DNA from: Harmothoe impar
Lineage: Eukaryota; Annelida; Polychaeta; Phyllodocida; Polynoidae
Length of the DNA: 64,000 nt
Assembly: GCA_947462335.1 (NCBI GenBank)
Contig: OX381708.1
Span: forward strand, 38,443,377-38,507,376
Reading direction: 5' to 3'
In this document: piece after piece, positions 47,501-57,306 of the stretch
How the letters are laid out: the number at the start of each line of letters is the position of its first letter
How positions within the stretch are numbered: the first letter of the stretch is position 1
Program-made: the position numbers and the translations under genes
The notes under the pieces: generated by a model
Databases searched by the model: none
What the model was told of the DNA's origin: nothing
What the model saw: only the letters and a program-made list of their open reading frames with translations

Positions 47501-47514
47501 ACGTGATTGGTGGT

Positions 47515-47765
47515 GCTCTCCCTCCCCCTCACCTCCACTCTCCACCCCTAAAGTCGTTACTAGTACTATACTACCCCTCCACCACCTCCACTCTCCAATC
47601 CTCAAGTTGGTATTAGCACCACACTACCATAATAGAAATACACAGCCCGCCGACCTGTCCATGCCACCACCACCTCCACTCTCCAATCCTCAAGTCGGTA
47701 TTAGCACCATACTAACATATAGAAATATGCAACTCGTCGACCTGTCCCTCCCACCACCACCTCCT
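47515..47765. repeat. C-rich minisatellite, about 2.5 copies
   Basis: CCACCTCCACTCTCCAATCC followed by TCAAGTCGGTATTAGCACCA recurs about every 100 bp. It resembles the 72-bp minisatellite at 43.2 kb (shared CTCAAGTC-GTA and AGCCCGCC words). Confidence 0.65.
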
Positions 47766-48061
47766 TTTGAATCAATGGGGTGCCAACTGTTTATGAAAAA
47801 ATGAATTAGTTATTATTAGTTTCTAATTATTGCAACTACAACTCGAGCTACTCTAGAGATGGGACATGAGGTGAGACACATCTGAACCCCTGATAATAAA
47901 TCTCCTTTACTCATGAAACTGAAACTGGTCTTGCAGCAATGCTGCACCATCTGCGCCCCATAGCATCCTCGTAATCTAAACTCACCTAGACTTTCGGCCG
48001 ATGCTATAAGCTGCGCTCGCGATCTCATAATGGTGACTTTAGTACTGTAGTATGATGTAAA

Positions 48062-48183
48062 ACATAACACAGTGCATGTAGGATGTAGGTTAAAGAGGTT
48101 TACTGATAGGTGGCAGCACTGTATGGTAACTCTCTAGTGCTCATACTTAACACTAGGTGGAGTGTTACCACATCTCCCTTTTT
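48062..48183 (-). repeat. Possible 3' LTR edge and polypurine tract of the decayed minus-strand gypsy
   Basis: On the minus strand AAAAAGGGAGA (48173-48183) precedes TGTGGTAACACTCC, a plausible polypurine tract plus LTR start at 48172. The far end of the LTR is not clear, and MITE sequence overlaps it at about 47940-48060. Confidence 0.35.
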
Positions 48184-48443
48184 AGGATAAAGGTACATAT
48201 TCTTATGATGACACTATACTCATGAAATGTCTCGTCTATGGTGTTTAGATATACCCTATATAGCGGTAGGTCTCTTTAGGGCTGTCTTTGAATTAATGAA
48301 TTCATGTATGGAATATCTATGGAAGTCTTTTGGATTTATGATATCTAGATGTTCTCTATTGAGATAACTCACATTGTGTTCTAGAGTCTTTCATTGGCAG
48401 ACTGACCTCAGGAGTCAGGGATCATTATGCCCATGAACACTTC

Positions 48444-50983
48444 TTAGAGGTCAAGCCTCTGTGGTAGGTTTATCGCCCTTCCTGATTGACTCCTAGTGGT
48501 CAGTCCTGTAGCGGCCTCTTGCACCGGTGTTCTGGGGGGAGAGGAAGGCTGTGGGCTTGGTAGGCTTGGTATGTCCTGCTGCGCCCTGTTGTCTCCAGTG
48601 TGCACCAAGACTCCTCGATTGCGTGTTATTACTGAGCCTCTCTCTGTTTCTACGCGGTAGGCTCTGGGAGAAGCTGTCATTTCCACGACGGAACCATATC
48701 GGTCCTGGTCCCGTACCCTGACGCGGTCACCCTGTTCCAATACTGGTAAAGTAACCGTTCTATGGCGCCTGTTTTAGTTTTCTGCCATCTTCTGCCTGTA
48801 CATATTTTCGTTAGCCTTGACGATCTCTTTATCATGGCCCTGATGCAGATGTGTGGTTGTTGTTGGCAGAGTGGTCCTGATGTTTCTCCCCATCAGGAGC
48901 TGACAGGGGGCTTGGCCATTCTGCAGTGGTGCAGTGTGGTAGGCCAAGAATCCGAGGTGCTGGTCTACGTTCTTTCTCATGATATTCTTAGCAGTCTGAA
49001 CTGCTCGCTCAGCTTCTCCGTTCGACTGAGGGTATATTGGTGAAGAGGTCACATGGGTAAACCTATATTTCAGTTCAAAGTCCTTAAATGCACGGGATGA
49101 AAATTGTGGACCGTTGTCTGATACCACATAGTCAGGGGTGCCATGTGTGCTGAAGACTGATTTTAATGCTTCAATGCCATGTGGTTTGTAGCAGACGTCG
49201 GATCTGGATCCATCGAGAGTAGTAGTCTACTACTACTATATACACCTTTTTATCCAGTTCAAATAGGTTTGTACCGACCCTTTCCCAGGCATAGGATGGG
49301 AAAGAAGATGGGAGAAGCGGTACTTTGCGTTCTGGACGGTGTACAGCGCAGATGTGGCAAAGATTGCACATTGCCTCGATCTCTTTGCTGCTTCCCAGTA
49401 GGCACGAAACCTTGATTCAACGTTGAAAACTGGTTGATATAGGGTTACAGGGTAGATCATCCTGTTTTCAACATTGATGCAATGTTGCAATTTCAACGTT
49501 GTCAACCAACACCTGTTTCAACATTGATGCAATGTTTGGATATCAACTTTGAATCAACCATGGGTTTTCCCACCTTTCCCACCAGGTGCCTCCACAACCT
49601 GCTCCTTAGCATATCTATCTGCCTGCTACATCCGTTTTCCCTAGTTGTAAGCTCTTATTTTTCTCATCAATGTATACAATTGATCAAAATGTCATTTGTT
49701 TTCATTGACAACTATGGTGTGTGCATTTGGTTGACATTTGGAATTAAATGACAAGAATACATGCATGGTTTCAGTAAGACACCTTTTATGTTGCTAAGAA
49801 TGATGGATAAAGCCTCAGTCATGACCAGGTCAGTTTTAAATGGATGTAAATGCCTCTTAGTGTGACCATCAGAGATCATTCAAGTAACCCTACCCTGGAT
49901 AGTGCTAGAATTAGCATTTAATCTTGGAGAAATGGGGGGGGGGATGTTGTAATGAAAATATATAAATTGAAGAAATGAGTCTACCTAAGAATACTGTATC
50001 TAATATACTGAATCTCAAATTATGCATTAGCAGTCAATATCAAATCAATGTAAATCATTTTATTATGTTTATTTGTTGTTGATTTACAATGGTCATATCA
50101 ATGTTGAATCACTGCTGAAAGATCAACGTTGATGACCTCATCAATATCAACAAAATGACAACCCTGTATCAACTGTTGATATTATGTCGCTACACACATT
50201 GAATCAACATTAAATCAACTGAAGTTTGCCCACTGGGTTAGTGGCCACCATACACTCTGCATGGCCTGAGCTCGGCACTTGGTGACACCAAGGTGGCCTT
50301 GGTGTAGCTGCCCCAGTACCTCGAGCTGTAGGGCTTGAGGAATCACGATGCGGTTGTCGTACATCAATAGTTCATATTTGAGTGTTAGGTGGTTTCTTTT
50401 CTCCCAGTATGGACGGAATAAGGGTTGCTGTGGCATGTATCCCGGCCATCCATTTTTGCAGTAGGACTTAACTTCGGTGCAGACAGCATCCTCGTCCTGT
50501 GCTCTGCATATTTGACGTAGTCGGACTTCTGTCGCTGGGAGGTACTTTATTGTGAAAGAAGCAAATTGTTCAATTCTTCGATGAAGCTTATGTCCGAGGG
50601 TGATGGCTTACCGACTGGTGCTCTTGTAGTAGTCGGAACCTTAATATGCGTGGTGGCATACTTGAGAGGTCTTTTGATGCAAGTAGTGGGACCAGAGGCT
50701 TGTGATCAGTTTCCAGAGTGAACTGCATACCTAAGACATAGTCAGAAAACTTCTCACATGCCCAGGTAGATGCAAGTGCTTCCTTTTCGATCGTGGCGTA
50801 CCTCTGTTCTGTCTCACTTAGTGACCTTGATGCATAGTATACTGGTCTCCTGTCACCGTCTTGGTTGGCTTGAAGGAGGACCGCTCCGATACCATAGACG
50901 CAAGCATCGGCTGCGACTACATTATTGTCAGAAACTATTGCATGTATGATACCAAATTCAAGGTATTGACGTCCTCTATTCAA
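48444..50983 (-). pseudogene. Decayed gypsy pol (RNase H and integrase), split by a MITE
   Basis: In element order: RNase H (VVAADACVYGIGAVLLQANQ, TIEKEALASTWACEKFSDYV; 50588-50983), integrase zinc region (HQGHLGVTKCRAQAMQSVWW; 50215-50436), then a MITE at 49394-50237. After it the same protein resumes: KEIEAMCNLCHICAVH, VVVDYYSRWIQ, then integrase VSDNGPQFSSRAFKDFELKY and NGEAERAVQTAKN (48774-49127), and an integrase C-terminal part (48444-48740). Frameshifts and a stop near the core show it is dead. It is a different copy from the plus-strand fragments at 40.9 and 46.2 kb. Confidence 0.85.
49394..50237. mobile_element. CCCAGTGGGCA-ended non-autonomous transposon
   Basis: Short ends CCCAGTAGGCA and TGCCCACTGGG are inverted. 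The sub-terminal regions are full of CAACGTTGAATCAAC / TTCAACATTGATGCAATG words in both directions. It splits the integrase reading frame between WWPL and SKEIEAM. No transposase; the superfamily is uncertain. Confidence 0.75.
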
Positions 50984-51181
50984 TTCAATGTTCTAAGTAA
51001 GTGTGCTTTGAACATTCCAACTGTAACCATGGCAACAAACTAACCCAAATTGTCTTGCTTTTCCTGTAAATTTCCCTAAGAATGAGGTATTTTCAACAAG
51101 CTATCTCTCAGGAATTATTTGTGTTACCATGACAATACAGATTCTGAAAGGGAATCTCATGGAGATCATGTAAAACTGACC

Positions 51182-51321
51182 ATCAATCAGATTGATGAAG
51201 TATAACATCATATGTGAAGCCAGAATGGAACTTAATGAAAATCTTTTATTTATCAATCAGATTGATGAAGTATAACATCATATGTGAAGCCAGAATGGAA
51301 CTTAATGAAAATCTTTTATTT
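51182..51321. repeat. 70-bp tandem duplication
   Basis: ATCAATCAGATTGATGAAGT and the following 50 bases are repeated exactly 70 bp downstream, essentially without change. The unit start also contains a small palindrome (ATCAATCAGATTGAT). Confidence 0.9.
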
Positions 51322-51849
51322 ATGAAAACATTCCTTCATATAAACAAATTGGTTGCCATGGTTACTTATTTTAAGACTTTTTCCAATTCTTCATGTCACA
51401 TTCTTCAGGATGGTATATAATAACAATAGGATACTCTCAATATAATTTCAGAAGTGTTTCTTTATAAATACGTAATAATTTGAATGAAATTCAATGATAT
51501 TTGGCCAGAAATGCAGTGGTGAAAGGGTTAAAGGCATCTACTTGTGGTGTATCCCATGTCGACATTCTGTCTTTCCGAAGTAGCTGTCGCAACGGCTCGT
51601 TCAGTGATGCCAAATCTGGAATAAACTTGGCAAACTGGTTTACAGTAAAACTTGGCAACAGCGAGCATGGCTACAACGAGCACTTGCTTATAACGAGCAT
51701 ATTTGTCATGCCATGATTTTCTCCAATACATTTCTATAGTAAAGGGGCTTTGTTAGAACGACCTAGCTTTGCATTAAACTTGCTTATAAGGAGGTAATTC
51801 TTACAATGATTTCCTTCTGAGCCAGTCACATCAGAGCAGGGATGTCTTT

Positions 51850-52120
51850 AAAGGGTCCACGTCTCCCACTGCCTCCCCTCACAGGTCCGTACCTACCCCC
51901 TTTGTCACCCTAATCAAAGCTGTCATGTCCCAACACAGCCCCCTACACCCCTGTGCCGCCCATATAAAAGCTGTGATGTCCTAACACAGCCCCCCCACCC
52001 CCTCCCCCAGACAGTGTCCCCTCACAGGTCCGTACCTACACCCCTGTGCCGCCCATGTCAAAGCTGTGATGTCCTAACACTACTCCTGTCCCCTTCACCC
52101 TCACAGGTACATGCATGATG
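51850..52120. repeat. C-rich repeats related to the 43.2-kb minisatellite
   Basis: CACAGGTCCGTACCTACACC and CTGTGCCGCCCATGTCAAAG recur two to three times. The core GTCCGTACCTACACCCCTG is shared with the minisatellite at 43225. Confidence 0.65.
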
Positions 52121-52312
52121 TACCCTGAAGGGACCTATATAAATACTTAGAACATCATCCAACACATACACCTAGATACAGAAACTTTCTAAGATCCGTG
52201 CAATTACCCAGCTAGCAAAACTCGTATAAATCACGTTATCTCTACGTCTTTTCTCAACAGATATTTACTGCATTTGGTTACGTCAGAAAGTGGGGCCCAT
52301 TACATACTATGT

Positions 52313-52483
52313 GTTGTTGTTGTTGATATTTTTATTGGCGTATTAAAAATGTTACATTGGAACTTTTTCATTTAATAGCCAAGATAATAGTATAATAAGA
52401 GGTACACAGACATAAATATATACAGATTGACACTTAGCTAACAAGTTTGTCCATCCAGTGTAGTAGTGGTAACTGGGGAGCAA
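52313..52483 (-). other. 3' UTR and tail of non-LTR copy 1
   Basis: On the minus strand AATAAA (52331-52336) is followed by ATATCAACAACAACAACA and then unrelated DNA. A short (CAA)n tail is the likely 3' end. Copies 2 and 3 lack this part. Confidence 0.7.
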
Positions 52484-55400
52484 TCAAGATTTTAGTTTTC
52501 TGATGAAGTCTTTGTACGGCAGGCGCTGAGTTTCCCCTGGTAACTCGTCCCACAGTGGCGCGCCGCGGTACACCGGGCTCTTGTCAAAGATACCTTTCTT
52601 TGATCTAGGGATTTTTAAGCGTACTTGGTTGTGGCCGCGTAGCTCTCTGACAGGAACTACAATGTTGTCTTGGGATCTGGTCATTTTGTGTAGGTACGCG
52701 AGTAAGGCTTGGTTCCTGGTTGGCAGTAGCTTTGGGACATGGTTCCTCGTGTGGAGCTCGTCAATGTTGACACCTCTGGGGTCCCTAATGCCCTCACTGA
52801 GGCGTAGGGCATCGTTCTGTAGGGTCTGCAGTTTCCTGACCGCCCACACAGGTCCTCCATCGACAACAAACCCACAATAATCCATTATACTGCGGACCAT
52901 GGTAGTGTAGACCTGCACAGTCGTCTTTGTGTCTGATGCCTTTTTTATGCGCTTCAGCTGTTTTAGGCGAGCGCGCACCAGGTTGATTCTCTTTTTGAGA
53001 TGTTGACCAAAACCCAAGTAGCGGTCAATGGTGACTCCGAGATAGGAGAACTGGGTCACCACGTCTAAGGGCTGGTCATTCAGGTAGAGGGTAACATTGT
53101 CTAGATTGGGCGGAGATCTCTGGGAGTAAGACCACAACACCTGAGTCTTCGAGGTGTTGATGGTGAGCTTGTTTTTGGTGCACCAGGCTCCGATTCTGGT
53201 GAGGTCATCTTGGAGTAGGGCCCTCACTCGCTCGACATTCCTGCCTGAGACGATCATGGCCAAGTCGTCGGCGTAGAGGAAGTACCTCGAGTTCAGAATT
53301 ACATCCTTTACATCGTCGATGTAGGCTATGAAGAGGAGCGGACCAACCACGGACCCCTGTGGAACCCCTCTGTCCACAGGTAGGCTGGCGCTGGTGATGT
53401 CGTTGGCTCTGGTTTGCTGTTTCCTTCCTTGTAGGTAGTATCGGAGCCACTCAATGAATGCACCTCCCAGGTTAAATGCTTCAAGCTTGTTTAGCAGTAT
53501 CAGGTGGTCGACCGTGTCAAAAGCCTTCCTCATATCGAGGAAGACCACGGCCGACCGCTGACCGTTGTTGCGTGCATTGTACATCTCATGCAGAAGAGCA
53601 AAGACAGAGTCCCCAGTGCATCGGTGTGGCATAAAACCAGACTGGTGAGGGGAGATAATATTTTCTCTGAGGAGGTGGTCCATCAATTGGCGATGAATCA
53701 CTTTTTCAGCGATCTTGTTACAGATATTCAGGAGGCAGATAGGGCGCCAGTTGCTGACGTCGGCAGGGGGGCCACTCTTTGGTAGGGGCACAACGGTGCC
53801 TGTCTTCCAATCTACCGGGATGCTCTGACAGAGGATTGTGCTGTTGATTAGAGCAGGGGTGATACTTGGGATAGCCCTCAGTGCATCCTGTATGACCTGA
53901 GATCTTATGTGTTCAATGCTGGAGCTTTTGGATGGTTTGATGGCCGACACAATTTTATACAACTGCTCTGGCGTTGCACATTGTAGTTCACTGGGATCGA
54001 ACCTTAAGACCATGCCGATGTTGTGTACGGCTGGGTCATTACCATTGGGAATGCCGTCAAAGGCTGCGGCTAGCTCATTACCAATATTGCAGTAGTACGC
54101 ATTGATGTAGTCTGCTGTCTGGTCTTTGGGTATCTCGGTTCCATGCAGGTCTTTTAACTTGATTTCTTCAGCTCGTGTCGACCCTTTCCAAAGGGTGTTG
54201 ATGACCCCCCAGAATCTGCGGGGGTCGTCACGGTATCTGTCAAGGTTTTCAAGCACAGCCTTGCGTCGATTGTTGGCGAGTTTCTGGTCAATCCTCCTAG
54301 TGAGATCAGTGATGAGGGCGATGTAGGGGTTATAGACCCCTCGGCCGCGGGCTCTCCTAGACTTCTTGTATGCCCTTTTACGCCTCCTGATGTAGGCCAG
54401 CACCTCTGGGGTAAATTCTGGACTTGACGCGCCTTTCACTGTTCTTGTCACAATCGGACATACGTGGTCTAAGTATCGGGTAACTGAGGTGATGATGCGT
54501 CGATAGACGATCTCAGGGTCGTCCTGCTCTGACAGGTCTTGAATACCGTCAGCCCGCAAGTACATTTTCAAGTCATCTTTGTTGTAATTCTTGTAGGATC
54601 TTCCAGTGATTACTGTTGTGTGGTGTTTAATCTTTTGCTGCTTCTTGATGACAAAGATGGGGCTGTGGTCGCTGATTTTATCGTCCATCAGTCCAAACTG
54701 CTTTACATGTTCTGCATTAGTGTAGACATGGTCTAACGTAGAGCAGCCGTGCAGCGGGTGGCGGTAGGTTGAAGCAGTCCTCAAGTAAGTCAGGCCAGTA
54801 TCATGCAGGAATGTTGTCATATGGCGGTATTTTGCGGTTCTCTGGGCTCTGGTGTTGACATTAAGATCGCCCATAATCCATACTTCTCGGTTGCCGACCA
54901 TGGGAGAGTACATCATATCGGTGAGCTTCTTGTAAGCGCGACGGACATTTCCACGAGGGGGTTTGTAAACAGTCAGGATAATCCGCTGTCTCTGTCCTGG
55001 ATTGGTGGTCAGTATACCCACCACCTCCAGGTCGCGGTTGGCTACGCAGAGTTCTGGGCATAATACCGTGTGACAGGCGTATTCATATCTAACATATAGG
55101 GCTACACCCCCCCCTCTATGCCTTCTGCTGTTCGGGCGGTCAGTTCTAAACAGGGCCATATTGGGCATGTTGACATGTACAGAGGCGATTGTGTCGTTAA
55201 ACCAACTTTCTGTGACACCTATGTAGTCTAATCCGTGTGCTAACCTAGCCAGTTGGCTAATCTTATACTCAAGACTCCTAGCATTCAGAGTCAGGATTTT
55301 TAGTCCATTTTCTGATCGCAGATTATCAAAGCTAAGTCTAGCCATTTTGACTTGTTGATGGACAGGTGCTGCGTGTCGAGTGTGTGGCCTATTGGCCAAA

Positions 55401-55585
55401 GAGGTGCAATTACTCAGGTACAGAGGTACAGTATGTACGCTGAGTGAGGCCGGTCGGTGGGAAATTCCCTGTGTCCGGTCTAGGGGGGGGAATGTCGCTA
55501 CCAGTGGTGTAGCCACAAGTCCCAAGTTGGTGCAGGATAGGTGTATAAAGCAACATAAGAAGAGTGAGAACATAGGTATCATCAA
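52484..55585 (-). CDS. Non-LTR retrotransposon protein (APE endonuclease + RT), copy 1, 1,033 aa
   Basis: Self-mobilising enzyme that nicks the target and reverse-transcribes the element RNA there. AP-endonuclease-like domain, about residues 95-310: N101 (LTLNARS), E126 (TESW), RGGGVALYV, GDLNVN (D240, N242), TLDHVYTN and SDHSPI (D306, H307). Reverse transcriptase, about 590-850: FLDMRKAFDTVDH, VPQGSVVGPLLF (741 on), YADD (771-774). Layout and motifs suit the CR1/L2/Rex1-like group; I cannot fix the clade. The first ATG gives a hydrophobic N-terminus; M81 (MARLSFDNL, 55343-55345) is a likelier start for the conserved part. No stop or frameshift, so it may be active, if a 5' UTR and any first ORF are present. 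Confidence 0.92.
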   Translation of the reverse strand: MMIPMFSLFLCCFIHLSCTNLGLVATPLVATFPPLDRTQGISHRPASLSVHTVPLYLSNCTSLANRPHTRHAAPVHQQVKMARLSFDNLRSENGLKILTLNARSLEYKISQLARLAHGLDYIGVTESWFNDTIASVHVNMPNMALFRTDRPNSRRHRGGGVALYVRYEYACHTVLCPELCVANRDLEVVGILTTNPGQRQRIILTVYKPPRGNVRRAYKKLTDMMYSPMVGNREVWIMGDLNVNTRAQRTAKYRHMTTFLHDTGLTYLRTASTYRHPLHGCSTLDHVYTNAEHVKQFGLMDDKISDHSPIFVIKKQQKIKHHTTVITGRSYKNYNKDDLKMYLRADGIQDLSEQDDPEIVYRRIITSVTRYLDHVCPIVTRTVKGASSPEFTPEVLAYIRRRKRAYKKSRRARGRGVYNPYIALITDLTRRIDQKLANNRRKAVLENLDRYRDDPRRFWGVINTLWKGSTRAEEIKLKDLHGTEIPKDQTADYINAYYCNIGNELAAAFDGIPNGNDPAVHNIGMVLRFDPSELQCATPEQLYKIVSAIKPSKSSSIEHIRSQVIQDALRAIPSITPALINSTILCQSIPVDWKTGTVVPLPKSGPPADVSNWRPICLLNICNKIAEKVIHRQLMDHLLRENIISPHQSGFMPHRCTGDSVFALLHEMYNARNNGQRSAVVFLDMRKAFDTVDHLILLNKLEAFNLGGAFIEWLRYYLQGRKQQTRANDITSASLPVDRGVPQGSVVGPLLFIAYIDDVKDVILNSRYFLYADDLAMIVSGRNVERVRALLQDDLTRIGAWCTKNKLTINTSKTQVLWSYSQRSPPNLDNVTLYLNDQPLDVVTQFSYLGVTIDRYLGFGQHLKKRINLVRARLKQLKRIKKASDTKTTVQVYTTMVRSIMDYCGFVVDGGPVWAVRKLQTLQNDALRLSEGIRDPRGVNIDELHTRNHVPKLLPTRNQALLAYLHKMTRSQDNIVVPVRELRGHNQVRLKIPRSKKGIFDKSPVYRGAPLWDELPGETQRLPYKDFIRKLKS

Positions 55586-57306
55586 ATCTCAAAACAACAA
55601 GCTTAATGCTTAATGCTGTTTATTCCACAGACTTTCGGAGAATGACACATACAGGTGCATAGAAAATAGGTGGGCATGTAGCAACAGAATGACACTCCTC
55701 AGTACTTGAGGTGTTCTCAGTTTTCAGTGTGTTCCAGAGTGCAGTAATTAATAGGCTGAAGTCCCAACAGTGTCAGTGTCACGCTGTAAAGATATATACA
55801 GCCGAACCAGTACGATACCGGTTAATAAATTGATCAATCTAAGTGAGATTCCCTCTGGTGTTCCTCCATGTCCATCACGCAGTCATCATCACGTAACGAC
55901 AGCGTAACAGTTACTGTCTTGCTTGTTGGTTGCCTTGTTTACGTTACAGAGTATCAAGTAGTAACTCGCAGAAACTTTTTATGTTTTAAATAGCACGGCG
56001 TCGAGGCCATTCATCGTATTGATCCGTAGTAGCTTTTAGGATTTTAAGTCCTAGAGGAACCTGTTAGGAACTACCGAGTTCAGTAACTTTCACATGACAT
56101 ATCACAGGGTCATTTTTGCCTTGTTGGCCTAGATTGTATAGTCATATTTGTACAATCATGCATCATTAAAGTGACATGTTAAATCAAGAATGCAACAATG
56201 TTTATATAAATATATAGCTGTGAGGTATTGTGGTGAATGCCGATATGCTGCAGGACGGATGGGTCTGACGTAGGCAAGTGCTATTGATGTAAGGCAGGAG
56301 ATACTGTAGATCTTACCATACTTGCGTAAAGCCTTACTACCGAGGACAGATAAAATAACCCGTCCTCAGGTGGCTGTGACAAGAAAGTGGGTGGGTAAGT
56401 AACATAGAGATAGAGTGCTTGATAAAATAACCAACACACTCACATCCTATCATTAACATACCCAAACCGCCAAGGGCTTGATAAAATAACCAACACCCTG
56501 GGCAGCCCTTACCAGTTGGCGCTGTCTTTATGCAGACTACCGGTAACCAGCTTGGCACACTTTATATGGGCAGATTGGCTCGGTAGATGCCCCTCTAATA
56601 GTGCAAATCTTTAAGACGTGTTTTTGACTTTGTAATATCCATGTGAAAAAATCATGTGTATCTTACGTAAATAAGTTACATGATGTAGACATCATCATCA
56701 ATTATATATATGATATATATACACAACGTTATTTAGATGGCCATGGGTGACATTAATCTCAGCATAATTTTGTTTTTAAAAGAAATCCCTATGTATCGTG
56801 TACACAGACAGCATAATTATTTTAAAACTATTTGCACCTATTTTCTCTGTGTGTGGTACTCCATCAGAAGCAAGTAACATCCAGTCAATCAACAGAATCA
56901 AGGGTTTCTTGCCTGAAGACATCACCAATAGTCCTACAGAGACTTAGCACATTGATCCTAGCAAATTGGCCAAGATGTGATGCCAGCTCATGGTCAGTAT
57001 TTTGATTTGAATAGTTGTTGTAACCACAGAAAAGGTGTGCTCATACTAATCTCCTGGTTCTCCCTTAAACAATCATTCTACAGGAACAAAAATGATATAT
57101 CATACATTGCAGACAAAAGTTGGTCCAATTTCATCTTCTTTAGGAATTCATTGTGTTGAATAAATACTCATTCATCGTCAAAGTATTGCCAATGTAGATT
57201 GGATTCTATCGATATTGGTTAAGGGAGACATCTTGTGTTAAAAGAGTGAACCACTTGAAAGGTAAAGTACAGATGTGTTATAGACGTCATAATCTGACCA
57301 GATAAG
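55586..57306. other. Spacer part of the 4,553-bp unit
   Basis: It lies upstream of the non-LTR ORF on the minus strand, so part may be its 5' UTR. It contains GATAAAATAACCAACAC twice and an AT-rich TATATA stretch near 56705. No gene recognised. It is repeated at 60139-61859. Confidence 0.6.

Larger units (their letters stand above)
50984..52312. other. Repeat-rich spacer before the non-LTR array
   Basis: It contains a 70-bp duplication, a worn pogo-like end (CAGTAAAACTTGGCAACAGC at about 51645, with CTTATAACGAGC) and C-rich repeats at 51850-52120. No gene recognised. Confidence 0.5.

Noticed and set aside
53504..55613. Plus-strand ORFs repeated identically in each copy of the 4,553-bp unit
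   Set aside because: They are antisense shadows of the endonuclease/RT ORF; their repetition reflects the DNA duplication, not conservation.
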